Shown: positions 43,486 through 51,427 of the stretch, piece after piece
Layout of the letters: each line of letters begins with the position of its first letter
Position numbering within the stretch: the first letter of the stretch is position 1
Assembly (NCBI GenBank): GCA_963643205.1
Contig: CAVIJJ010000009.1
Coordinates: forward strand, 1-55,675
Source: Phil1 sp963643205
GTDB taxonomy: Bacteria; Bacillota; Clostridia; Christensenellales; CAG-138
DNA length: 55,675 nt
Reading direction: 5' to 3'
Made by a program: the position numbers and the translations under genes
Notes under the pieces: model-generated
What the model was told of the DNA's origin: nothing
Seen by the model: the letters and a program-made list of their open reading frames with translations, nothing else
The model's database searches: none

Positions 43486-44756
43486 CAGTTTTCCTCCCTT
43501 GCTTTCAAAGCCCTGGCTCCTATGTCGCTGCGGCAGTAACTGTTTTCAAAATGAATTCTCTTAACCTTGGCGTAGGAAGCTTCAATCGCGCCCTTTAACG
43601 TGTCGTCAATGCTTACAACGCCCAGAACCCTGCCGCCGCTTGTAACAAGCTTGCCGTTTGTAAGCTTTGCGCCGGCAATATATGTGTCGGCAAAAACATC
43701 ATCGGGAATTGTAATCTCAAAACCCTTTTCGTAAGAGGCGGGATATCCTTTTGATGCCATTATAACGCAGCAGGCGTGTTTGCGGCTGAACTTAACCTCG
43801 GTTTCGTCAAGCGTTCCGTTTGTAACGGCTTGCATAACCGTGATTAGGTCGCTTTCAAGAAGCGGCAGCACAACCTGCGCCTCAGGATCGCCGAAACGGC
43901 AGTTATACTCAATAACCTTTGGGCCTGTCGGCGTAAGCATAAGGCCAAAGTACAGGCAGCCCTTAAACGTTCTGCCCTCGGCCTTCATGGCGCGTATCGT
44001 GGGCAGAAAGATTGTTTTCATGCATTCATCGGCGATTTTGTCCGTGTAATACGGGTTAGGCGCGATTGTTCCCATGCCGCCGGTATTAAGCCCGGTATCA
44101 CCGTCGCAGGCGCGCTTGTGATCCATAGAGGAAACCATCGGAACCACAACGTTGCCGTCCGTAAACGATAGAACGGAAACCTCCGGCCCGGTCAGAAATT
44201 CTTCTATAACTATGCTGTCGCCGCTTTTGCCAAAGCGCTTGTCCTGCATAATGGATATAACGGCATTTCGGGCCTCGTCGCGGGTTTCGGCTATTATAAC
44301 GCCTTTGCCCAGGGCCAAGCCGTCCGCTTTTATTACCGTTGGAATCGGCGCGGTTTCAAGATACTCAAGCGCTTTTTCGGCTTCGCTGAATACCTCATAC
44401 GCGGCGGTAGGGATTCCGTATTTTTTCATAAGGTTTTTGGAAAACACCTTACTGCCCTCAATTATCGCCGCCGCCTTATTTGGCCCGAAGCAGGGGATAC
44501 CCTTTTCGTTAAGCGCGTCCACGCAGCCGAGCACCAGCGGATCGTCCGGCGCGACAACGGCATAATCTATTTTGTTTTCAAGCGCGAACTCAACTATCGC
44601 GTTTATATCCGTAGCCGCAATGTTTACGCATTCCGCGTCGCGGGCTATGCCGCCGTTGCCGGGCAGGGCGTAAATACGCTCCACGGTTTTGTTTTCTTTC
44701 AGCTTTTTTATAATGGCGTGCTCTCTGCCGCCGCCGCCTACGACTAATATGTTCAT
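43485..44756 (-). CDS. purD: Phosphoribosylamine-glycine ligase
   Basis: A 423-residue ATP-grasp enzyme forming GAR from phosphoribosylamine, glycine and ATP. MNILVVGGGGREHAI is the signature start; PDDPLVLG, IKADGLALGKGVIIA and TGGMGTIAPNPYYT follow, with YNCRFGDPEAQVVLP at the metal site. Eighteen nt after the AICAR transformylase gene. Confidence 0.96.
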   Translation of the reverse strand: MNILVVGGGGREHAIIKKLKENKTVERIYALPGNGGIARDAECVNIAATDINAIVEFALENKIDYAVVAPDDPLVLGCVDALNEKGIPCFGPNKAAAIIEGSKVFSKNLMKKYGIPTAAYEVFSEAEKALEYLETAPIPTVIKADGLALGKGVIIAETRDEARNAVISIMQDKRFGKSGDSIVIEEFLTGPEVSVLSFTDGNVVVPMVSSMDHKRACDGDTGLNTGGMGTIAPNPYYTDKIADECMKTIFLPTIRAMKAEGRTFKGCLYFGLMLTPTGPKVIEYNCRFGDPEAQVVLPLLESDLITVMQAVTNGTLDETEVKFSRKHACCVIMASKGYPASYEKGFEITIPDDVFADTYIAGAKLTNGKLVTSGGRVLGVVSIDDTLKGAIEASYAKVKRIHFENSYCRSDIGARALKAREEN

Positions 44757-44774
44757 ATTAACTCCGTTTGAATA

Positions 44775-45959
44775 TCAGTGATGGAACAGGCGCATTCCCG
44801 TGAACACCATAACCATGCCGTATTTATTGCAGCATTCTATAACCGAGTCGTCCCTTATGGAACCGCCGGGCTCCGCAACGTATTTCACGCCGCTGCGCCT
44901 CGCCCGCTCAATATTATCGTCAAACGGGAAGAACGCGTCGGAACCGAGCGCAACGCCGTCAATTTTCGCAAGATAGGCTTTCTGCTCCTCCTGCGTAAAG
45001 CGCTCGGGCTTGGCGGTAAAGTAATTCTGCCAAATGCCGTCCGCGCAAACATCCTCTTCGTTCTGGTTAATGTAGCCGTCCACTATGTTGTCGCGAACGG
45101 GCCTTGCTATCTCCGCCTTGAACGGAAGATTCAGCACCTTTTCATGCTGCCTTAAAAACCATGTGTCCGCCTTGGTGCCGGCAAGACGCGTGCAGTGAAT
45201 GCGCGATTGCTGGCCCGCGCCTACGCCTATGGCCTGCCCGTCAACGGCGTAGCAAACGGAGTTGGACTGGGTGTATTTAAGCGTTATAAGCGCCACTATA
45301 AGGTCGCGCAGCGCGCTTTCGGGTAAATCCTTGTTGGCGGTTACTGCGTTGGCTAAAAGCTCACGATTTATCTTAAAGTTGTTTCTGCCCTGCTCGAACG
45401 TAACGCCGAATACCTGCTTGGTTTCCTGAACCTCCGGCACATAATCGGGATCGATTTTAACTATGTTGTAGTTGCCTTTCCTTTTTGATTTCAGAATTTC
45501 AAGTGCCTCGGGCTCATAGCCGGGGGCTATGATGCCGTCCGAAACCTCGCGCTTTATAAGCTTTGCCGTTGTAACGTCGCAAACATCTGAAAGCGCCACC
45601 CAGTCACCAAAGGAGCACAGGCGATCCGTGCCGCGGGCGCGGGCATAGGCGCAGGCAAGGGGGGATTCGTCAAGGCCCTCTATGTCGTCAACGAAGCAGG
45701 CCTTTTTAAGCTTTTCGGGAAGGGGAATGCCTACCGCCGCGGAGGTGGGGCTAACGTGCTTAAAAGAAGCCACGGCGGGCATATTGAGTGCCTCCTTAAG
45801 CTCCTTTACAAGCTGCCAGGAATTGAACGCGTCAAGAAAATTGATGTAGCCGGGCTTGCCGTTAAGTATATCTATCGGCAGGTCGCTGCCGTCTTTCATG
45901 TATATCTTAGCGGGCTTCTGGTTGGGGTTGCAGCCGTATTTCAGTTCGAATTCAGTCAT
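44775..45959 (-). CDS. Stand-alone AICAR formyltransferase (PurH C-domain only)
   Basis: A 394-residue protein equal to the AICAR transformylase half of PurH, transferring a formyl group from 10-formyl-THF to AICAR (ZMP). It begins FELKYGCNPNQKPAKI, has the active-site Lys-His in ASFKHVSPTSAAVG, then AYARARGTDRLCSFGDW and GAGQQSRIHCTRLAG. The N-terminal IMP cyclohydrolase domain of bifunctional PurH (~200 aa) is missing; that step is supplied by the next upstream gene. Confidence 0.92.
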   Translation of the reverse strand: MTEFELKYGCNPNQKPAKIYMKDGSDLPIDILNGKPGYINFLDAFNSWQLVKELKEALNMPAVASFKHVSPTSAAVGIPLPEKLKKACFVDDIEGLDESPLACAYARARGTDRLCSFGDWVALSDVCDVTTAKLIKREVSDGIIAPGYEPEALEILKSKRKGNYNIVKIDPDYVPEVQETKQVFGVTFEQGRNNFKINRELLANAVTANKDLPESALRDLIVALITLKYTQSNSVCYAVDGQAIGVGAGQQSRIHCTRLAGTKADTWFLRQHEKVLNLPFKAEIARPVRDNIVDGYINQNEEDVCADGIWQNYFTAKPERFTQEEQKAYLAKIDGVALGSDAFFPFDDNIERARRSGVKYVAEPGGSIRDDSVIECCNKYGMVMVFTGMRLFHH

Positions 45960-45970
45960 TCCCGTTCTCC

Positions 45971-46687
45971 TTATTTATTCTTGTTGATAATTCTGGATTC
46001 GTGCTTTCCGCTCATAAGGTCTATATACCTTACGAAAAGAGATACCTTGTTATCTGCGTTAAGATTGGTCCAAATGGTGTTTGTCAGCGTGTCTATATCC
46101 GTATCGGGAAGTTCAAGCGTTTTCGGTTCGCCCTCAAAGCTTGGCAGGGGATTGCCTTCGCATTTGTAGGTGTGTATAAACTTTGCCTTGCCGGGCAGGG
46201 GATTGGAGTAAGCGTAGGTGTATCTTTCGCAGCTGGAGCCGTCCCCCTCGGCGGATTTAAGAATGGAGAGGGCAAAGTTCATATTGCCGTTTTCGTGGTG
46301 CACAATGCCCGAAATTCTCGGGGTGTAGTTCGGGGCATCGTCCTCAAACTCGCGCGTGCGCAGGGCCTGCTCAAACGTCATCTGCCTGTCCATCATGTTA
46401 TAAACGGTGTCTGTCTGGTCTCCGTTCGTAACTATTGTTTTGTTGCCCAGCACGCGAACGGGCGCGTATATGATAAGGTGCGGGTCAACCATCTTCGATT
46501 CGTCAAATGCCTGCGTGCGTATGCCGCCGCCGTCCTCAATAAATACGCGGTTGCGGCTGTTTTCGCTGCGGCCCATTATAAAATACGCGATAACGGCTTT
46601 TTTGCCGTCCGCGCTTTTGCCTAAAATAATTCCTCTGCCGTGATAAGCCAAAGACTTCAGTTCCTGCTCAATTGTTTTGATTTCCAC
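45971..46687 (-). CDS. purO: IMP cyclohydrolase, PurO type
   Basis: A 238-residue protein resembling the archaeal-type IMP cyclohydrolase PurO, an Ntn-hydrolase-like fold that closes FAICAR to IMP. Visible blocks are AYHGRGIILGKSADGKKAV, YFIMGRSENSRNRVF, DPHLIIYAPVRV and NYTPRISGIVHHENGNMNFA. It lies between purN and the stand-alone AICAR transformylase, exactly where the missing cyclohydrolase is needed. Confidence 0.85.
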   Translation of the reverse strand: MEIKTIEQELKSLAYHGRGIILGKSADGKKAVIAYFIMGRSENSRNRVFIEDGGGIRTQAFDESKMVDPHLIIYAPVRVLGNKTIVTNGDQTDTVYNMMDRQMTFEQALRTREFEDDAPNYTPRISGIVHHENGNMNFALSILKSAEGDGSSCERYTYAYSNPLPGKAKFIHTYKCEGNPLPSFEGEPKTLELPDTDIDTLTNTIWTNLNADNKVSLFVRYIDLMSGKHESRIINKNK

Positions 46688-46691
46688 TGTG

Positions 46692-47336
46692 TTAGCCCTC
46701 CTGTTGCTTAATGCGAACTATTCCGTTTTCAACGATTATTCTGTCCTCACAAAAAAGCCTTACGGCGCGGGGCAATATCCGCCACTCAGCTTGCTCCATA
46801 ATGCGCCTTTGCAGCGTTTCGGGCGTGTCGTCGTCGGCCACCTCAACCGCCTTTTGCAGTATAATGGGGCCGGCGTCGCATTCCGCGGTTACAAAGTGAA
46901 CCGTCGCTCCCGAAACCTTAACGCCTTTTTTCAGCGCCTCCTCATGCACGTGCAGTCCGTAGTAACCTTTTCCGCAAAATGACGGGATAAGCGCCGGATG
47001 CACGTTTATCATCTTGTTTGGAAACGCCCGGTATACGCTTTCGTCAAGTATTATCATAAAGCCGGCGTAAACCACAAGGTCCGCCCCTTCCTCGATAAGG
47101 GCATCCCGTATCGCCGCGCTGTACGAGGCTATGTCCGCATAATCCCGTCTGATTATCACGCGCGTTTTTATGCCCGCGTTCTCGGCCCTTGTAAGCGCGT
47201 AGGCATCCGCCTTTGATGATATTACGCAGCTGATTTTGCCGCACCCAAGCTCGCCCGCATTCTCGGCGTTTATAAGCGCCTGCAGGTTGGTGCCGCCGCC
47301 GGATACAAGCACTACTATTTTTTTCGTGTTACTCAA
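46692..47336 (-). CDS. purN: Phosphoribosylglycinamide formyltransferase
   Basis: About 214 residues; transfers formyl from 10-formyl-THF to GAR. IVVLVSGGGTNLQALINA opens the fold, ENAGIKTRVI and DLVVYAGFMIIL follow, and the catalytic Asn-His-Asp set is in NVHPALIPSF and the SGATVHFVTAECDAGPII block. The start is uncertain: TTG 47336 overlaps the purM stop by a few bases, preceded by GAGGG; a reading from 47360 adds eight residues. Confidence 0.92.
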   Translation of the reverse strand: MSNTKKIVVLVSGGGTNLQALINAENAGELGCGKISCVISSKADAYALTRAENAGIKTRVIIRRDYADIASYSAAIRDALIEEGADLVVYAGFMIILDESVYRAFPNKMINVHPALIPSFCGKGYYGLHVHEEALKKGVKVSGATVHFVTAECDAGPIILQKAVEVADDDTPETLQRRIMEQAEWRILPRAVRLFCEDRIIVENGIVRIKQQEG

Positions 47337-48372
47337 TGATAACACCCTCGCTGCTCTCAATAACCTTGCCTATTATGTAGGCATCCTCACCGTTTGCCTT
47401 AAGAATATCTATCGCCTTGTCCGCGTCGGACGCGGCCACAACAATGCTCATGCCAACGCCCATATTGAACGTGTTGAACATATCGCGCTCGGAAATGCCG
47501 CCAACCTTTTGTATAAGGCCGAATATGGGCGGTATCTTAAGGGACGCCTTATCCACCTTTACGGAATATCCCTTTGGCAGGCTGCGAGGTATGTTTTCAT
47601 AGAAGCCGCCGCCCGTTATGTGCGATATGGCGTGAACGTTTACGGCGCTTAAAAGAGCGAGCACGGGCTTTACGTAAATCCTTGTCGGGGTAAGGAGAGT
47701 TTCGCCAAGCTCCTTGCCGCCAAGCTCCTCTTTGTAAGCCGAAAGGTCGCAGTTGCCTATATCGAAAACCTTGCGCACAAGAGAAAAGCCGTTTGAGTGA
47801 ACGCCGGAGGAGGGCAGGGCTATAACAGCGTCGCCGGCCTTTACGGTTGTGTTATCAAGCAGCTTTTTCTTATCAACTATGCCAACGGCAAATCCCGCCA
47901 GATCATAATCCTCTATGGGCATCATGCCCGGGTGCTCCGCGGTTTCGCCGCCTATAAGCGCGGCGCCGGACTGCACGCAGCCCTCGCAAACGCCGCTTAC
48001 TATCGAGGCTATCTTTTCGGGAATGTTCTTTCCGCAGGCGATGTAGTCAAGGAAGAACAGGGGCTTCGCGCCGCAGCATATAATGTCGTTAACGCACATG
48101 GCAACGGCGTCTATGCCTATCGTGTCATGCTTATCCATAAGAATGGCAAGCTTAACCTTGGTGCCGCAGCCATCCGTGCCGCTTACAAGAACCGGCTCTT
48201 CCATGCCGGCTACGGGCAGGCCGTAGCATCCGCCAAAGCCGCCCACGTCATCAAGGCAGCCCTCGTTGCGGGTTCTCGCTATGTGCTTCTTCATCAGCTC
48301 AACCGCCTTGTAGCCGGCCGTAATATCTACGCCCGCCGCGGCATAAGCTTCGGATTTGGAATTAGCGTTCAT
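47329..48372 (-). CDS. purM: Phosphoribosylformylglycinamidine cyclo-ligase
   Basis: A 347-residue AIR synthetase closing FGAM to AIR with ATP. AYAAAGVDITAGYKAVELMK, SGTDGCGTKVKLAI, DAVAMCVNDIICCGAKPLFF, GGETAEHPGMM and HITGGGFYENIPR are family blocks. The start is ATG 48372 after AAGGAG, not the longer reading that runs into purF. Confidence 0.96.
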   Translation of the reverse strand: MNANSKSEAYAAAGVDITAGYKAVELMKKHIARTRNEGCLDDVGGFGGCYGLPVAGMEEPVLVSGTDGCGTKVKLAILMDKHDTIGIDAVAMCVNDIICCGAKPLFFLDYIACGKNIPEKIASIVSGVCEGCVQSGAALIGGETAEHPGMMPIEDYDLAGFAVGIVDKKKLLDNTTVKAGDAVIALPSSGVHSNGFSLVRKVFDIGNCDLSAYKEELGGKELGETLLTPTRIYVKPVLALLSAVNVHAISHITGGGFYENIPRSLPKGYSVKVDKASLKIPPIFGLIQKVGGISERDMFNTFNMGVGMSIVVAASDADKAIDILKANGEDAYIIGKVIESSEGVIIE

Positions 48373-48377
48373 AAATG

Positions 48378-49802
48378 TTACTCCTTCCCGTTCCAGCAAT
48401 AGGTGCAAAGATCGCATTCATTAAGGCCTATGGCCTCTATTATTCCTTCTAATGTTTGAAATTCCAGCGAGGCAAAGCCGAGCTTTTCGCATATAACGCG
48501 GCGCAGAGCCTTTCCGCGCTCCGTTTCGCCGTCGGAATACTCATCAATGTAATTAAAGCCTTCCTCGCCCTCAAGCTCCAGTATAACCCTTCTCGCTATA
48601 AGCTCCATGTCGCTTGTCGCGCGGGAAAAATTAAGGTATTTGCAGCCGTACATAATGGGCGGGCAGGCCGAGCGCATGTGCACGGATTTTGCCCCGTTTT
48701 CATAAAGAAAATCCACCGTGCCCTTTAACTGTGTGCCGCGAACTATCGAATCGTCAACAAAAAGCAGATTCTTATCAACTATAAAATCGTGAACGGGTAT
48801 CTGCTTCATGCGGGCAACCTTGTTGCGTTCGGATTGCTCCGCGGGGGTGAAGCTGCGCGACCAGGTGGGCGTGTATTTTATGAACGCGCGCGCGAACTTT
48901 TTGCCGCTTTCGTTGGCATAGCCGATCGCGTGCGGCAGGCCCGAATCAGGCACGCCGCCAACGTAGTCAACGTCCTGCGCAAGGCCGTTCTTCCTGTCGT
49001 GCTCAGCCATAATCTCGCCGTTGCGGCAGCGCATGGCCTCCACGTTTACGCCCTCATAGGTGGCCGTGGGGTAGCCGTAATAGCTCCAAAGGAATGCGCA
49101 TACACGCTTTTTTGTGCCGGGCTTGGAAAGAACCGTGATGCCGTCGGGCGTAACCTTAACTATCTCGCCCGGGCCAAGCTCCTTTTCGTCAATGTACCCC
49201 AGCTTTTGATACGCGAACGATTCAAACGTTACCGCGTAACCAAAATCGTTTTTGCCTATAAGCACCGGCAGTCTGCCCACGCGGTCGCGGGCGGCTATAA
49301 TAGAGCCGTCGCTTGTAAGTATCAAAACAGAGCAGGTACCGTCTATAAGATCCTGCGCGTACTTTATTCCCTCTGTGAAGTTTTCCTTTTGGTTTATAAG
49401 AGCCGCCGCAAGCTCGGTGGAGTTAACCTCGCCGCCGGTCATGGCGTCAAAGTATCCGCCGGATGTGGCAAGGCACTTTTCAATAAGCTCATCCGCGTTA
49501 TTTATAACGCCTATTGTGCATATAGCGTATGTGCCCAGCTTTGAGCGGATAAGCATAGGCTGCGGATCCGTATCGCTTATGCAGCCTATTGCCGAAGTGC
49601 CCTTCATTTCATCAAATATGGTTTCAAACCTGGTTCTGAAGGGCGCGTTTTCAATACTGTGAATTTTGCGCTGCAGCCCTATTTGGCTGTCGTACGCGGC
49701 AAGTCCGCCGCGGCGTGTTCCAAGGTGTGAATGATAATCCACACCGAAGAACACATCCATCAGGCAGTCTTTCTTTGAGGCGATCCCAAAAAATCCTCCC
49801 AT
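48378..49802 (-). CDS. purF: PurF-like amidophosphoribosyltransferase lacking the N-terminal Cys
   Basis: A 474-residue PurF homologue, expected to make phosphoribosylamine from PRPP. The PRPP loop LFVDDSIVRGTQLKG and VGGVPDSGLPHAIGYA are intact. Cysteines in RVCAFLW, YGCKYLNFS and CDLCTYCWNG match the 4Fe-4S ligands of the B. subtilis enzyme. However, the N-terminus is MGGFFGIASK: the residue after Met is Gly, not the Cys nucleophile, and the glutamine-site NGNLTN is replaced by GVINNADEL. So glutaminase activity is doubtful; ammonia use or a partner subunit are options. Six nt before purM. Confidence 0.85.
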   Translation of the reverse strand: MGGFFGIASKKDCLMDVFFGVDYHSHLGTRRGGLAAYDSQIGLQRKIHSIENAPFRTRFETIFDEMKGTSAIGCISDTDPQPMLIRSKLGTYAICTIGVINNADELIEKCLATSGGYFDAMTGGEVNSTELAAALINQKENFTEGIKYAQDLIDGTCSVLILTSDGSIIAARDRVGRLPVLIGKNDFGYAVTFESFAYQKLGYIDEKELGPGEIVKVTPDGITVLSKPGTKKRVCAFLWSYYGYPTATYEGVNVEAMRCRNGEIMAEHDRKNGLAQDVDYVGGVPDSGLPHAIGYANESGKKFARAFIKYTPTWSRSFTPAEQSERNKVARMKQIPVHDFIVDKNLLFVDDSIVRGTQLKGTVDFLYENGAKSVHMRSACPPIMYGCKYLNFSRATSDMELIARRVILELEGEEGFNYIDEYSDGETERGKALRRVICEKLGFASLEFQTLEGIIEAIGLNECDLCTYCWNGKE

Positions 49803-49831
49803 AATAACCCGCTTTCCGATAAAAGCAAATA

Positions 49832-50518
49832 TTAAGCGAAGAAAAGCTTGGAAAGCGTCATAGGATCAATATACTTGCCGTCCTTGTAAACGCGCATATT
49901 GCCGGAGGCAATTTCGTCTATCAGCATTACGTCGCCGTTGGCATCGTAGCCGAACTCAAACTTAATGTCGTAAAGATCAAGGCCCTTTTCCTTCAGATCG
50001 TCCGCCACTATCTTGGTTATCTTCTGGGTCATGTCCTTTATGGCGTCATACTGCTTTTCGCTCATAACGCCCAGCACTATAAGGCCGTCCTTGGTTACGA
50101 GGGGATCGCCCTTAGCGTCGTTCTTAAAGGTTGTTTCAACGTACGCGGGAAGGTCTGCGCCCTCCTCAACATATTCGCTGTAGCGGCGGAAGAAGCTGCC
50201 AACGGCCTTGTAGCGGCAGATAACCTCAAGACCCTTGCCGAAAACCTTGGCGGGGAGCACTTCCATGGTGGTGTCCTTAAGGTTGGCGCTCACATAGTGG
50301 GTTTTGATGCCGGCAGCGTTGATTTTCTCGAAGAAATAGATTGACATGCGAAGGTTTACGTCGCCCACGCCCTCGATAGTCAGACCCACGGAGTTTTCGC
50401 CGGGGTCAAACACGCCGTCTTTGCCGGTGCAGTCGTCCTTGAACTTGAGAAGGTAGTTTCCGTTTTCAAGCGCGAAAACGTTCTTTGTCTTGCCCGTGTA
50501 AACCAGCTTGTTTTCCAT
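49832..50518 (-). CDS. purC: Phosphoribosylaminoimidazole-succinocarboxamide synthase
   Basis: A 228-residue SAICAR synthetase, condensing CAIR with Asp. LVYTGKTKNVFALENGNYLL, FKDDCTGKDGVFDPGEN, EVICRYKAVGSFFRRYSEY, DIKFEFGYDANGDVMLIDEI are typical of the bacterial form. Thirty nt after purE. purB, which acts next, is not in the window. Confidence 0.96.
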   Translation of the reverse strand: MENKLVYTGKTKNVFALENGNYLLKFKDDCTGKDGVFDPGENSVGLTIEGVGDVNLRMSIYFFEKINAAGIKTHYVSANLKDTTMEVLPAKVFGKGLEVICRYKAVGSFFRRYSEYVEEGADLPAYVETTFKNDAKGDPLVTKDGLIVLGVMSEKQYDAIKDMTQKITKIVADDLKEKGLDLYDIKFEFGYDANGDVMLIDEIASGNMRVYKDGKYIDPMTLSKLFFA

Positions 50519-50548
50519 GATCTTAATTCTCCTTTTATTATAAAAAAT

Positions 50549-51037
50549 TTATAGCTGTTTCATAACCGCGCTGTCTTTTTCAAGCACGGCGGCCGCGTCG
50601 CTTGCGCGCTTGGCGTCAAGCTTTTTGGCCAGTTCCTCGTCCTCAACCGCGATTATCTGCGCGGCCAAAAGCGCCGCATTCGCTCCGCCGTTTATGGCAA
50701 CGGTTGCAACGGGAATGCCCGAGGGCATCTGCACCGTTGAAAGCAGGGCGTCAATTCCTTCAAGAACAGAGGATTTGCAGGGAATGCCGATTACCGGCAG
50801 CGTTGTGTTCGCGGCGATAGCGCCCGCAAGGTGCGCGGCCATGCCGGCGGCGGCGATCAATACGCCGAATCCGTTGGCTCGGGCGGAGGAGGCGAACTCA
50901 TAAGCCTTCATCGGGGTACGGTGCGCTGAATATATATGCACCTCGTAGGGTATGTCCAGCGCGCTCAGCGTGTCCGTAGCCTTTTTAACTATTGGCAGGT
51001 CGCTGTCGCTACCCATAACGATTCCAACTTTTTTCAT
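50549..51037 (-). CDS. purE: N5-carboxyaminoimidazole ribonucleotide mutase
   Basis: A 162-residue PurE. MKKVGIVMGSDSDLPIVKKA, YSAHRTPMKAYEFA, AAAGMAAHLAGAIAANT and PVIGIPCKSS are the usual blocks. Class I (needing PurK) versus class II cannot be settled by eye; no purK is adjacent. The start is ATG 51037; upstream in-frame sequence belongs to the riboswitch leader. It is the first gene of the operon. Confidence 0.95.
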   Translation of the reverse strand: MKKVGIVMGSDSDLPIVKKATDTLSALDIPYEVHIYSAHRTPMKAYEFASSARANGFGVLIAAAGMAAHLAGAIAANTTLPVIGIPCKSSVLEGIDALLSTVQMPSGIPVATVAINGGANAALLAAQIIAVEDEELAKKLDAKRASDAAAVLEKDSAVMKQL

Positions 51038-51072
51038 GAATAATCGCCATCCTTTCGCTGTTAAAAATTTAA

Positions 51073-51117
51073 TAAAAACAAAAAGGGCGCACCTGAATAA
51101 AGTGTTCAAGTGTGCCC
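51073..51117 (-). terminator. Riboswitch-controlled terminator upstream of purE
   Basis: On the minus strand GGGCACACTTGAA (51117-51105) pairs with TTCAGGTGCGCCC (51097-51085) with one mismatch, followed by CTTTTTGTTTTT. Its first four bases are the GGGC at the end of the ZTP aptamer, so aptamer folding and terminator formation compete. Confidence 0.88.
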
Positions 51118-51193
51118 AGACGGTCGGCTGTTAACATTCGTTTTTTGTTCCTTTGTGGTGCTCCACTTAATCTTCCGTCAGTTACAAAAAACG
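51114..51193 (-). ncRNA. ZTP riboswitch aptamer (pfl motif) of the purine operon
   Basis: Reading the minus strand: P1 is CGTTTTTTGT (51193-51184) with ACAAAAAACG (51148-51139), ten perfect pairs. It is followed by AACTGACGG; P2 GTGG/CCAC (51166-51163 and 51158-51155); then AAAGGAAC, corresponding to the conserved GGGGAGC; an 11-nt linker; and the 3' element CCGTCTGGGC, matching the family's CCGCCTGGGC. GACGG (51179-51175) and CCGTC (51123-51119) can pair as the pseudoknot, with a compensated change from the GGCG/CGCC seen in other members. ZTP/ZMP binding should block the overlapping terminator and turn the operon on. Confidence 0.88.
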
Positions 51194-51208
51194 GTACAGA
51201 TACTGTAC
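51194..51208. repeat. Perfect inverted repeat in the purE leader
   Basis: GTACAG-ATA-CTGTAC, between the purE promoter and the aptamer. It could be an RNA hairpin or an operator; nothing decides between them. Confidence 0.5.
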
Positions 51209-51262
51209 ATTATGTTGTTCCGCAAAGGCCATACGGCAAATATGAACCCTTGTTACACCCAC

Positions 51263-51291
51263 ATTGTAAACGATGTGCTATCAAATTTCAA
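51263..51291 (-). promoter_or_regulatory. Promoter of the purine operon
   Basis: On the minus strand, -35 TTGAAA (51291-51286), 17 nt, -10 TACAAT (51268-51263). Start near 51256 gives a ~220-nt leader holding the ZTP riboswitch. Confidence 0.83.
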
Positions 51292-51353
51292 GCCTGTTTT
51301 GGCCTTTTGCCGGGCTAATTAATTTTGTAATGTGCTAAAAATTATTTACCCTA

Positions 51354-51382
51354 TTGCAAAGCAAAAAACAGAGTGATATACT
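51354..51382 (+). promoter_or_regulatory. Promoter of the permease-dehydrogenase-ilvE cluster
   Basis: -35 TTGCAA (51354-51359), 17 nt, extended -10 TGATATACT ending at 51382. Divergent from the purine promoter, 62 nt apart between -35 boxes. It gives a ~400-nt leader before the permease ATG. Confidence 0.8.
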
Positions 51383-51427
51383 TCAAGCTGTTTTTTTGAG
51401 AAGGCTTTCGGAAAGGAGAGAATGACC

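Noticed and set aside
42814..43539. 241-codon plus-strand frame opposite purL
   Set aside because: Shadow frame; purL motifs on the other strand are unambiguous.
51110..51322. 70-codon frames in the purE-permease intergenic region
   Set aside because: They run antisense through the ZTP riboswitch and the purE promoter and lack ribosome sites.
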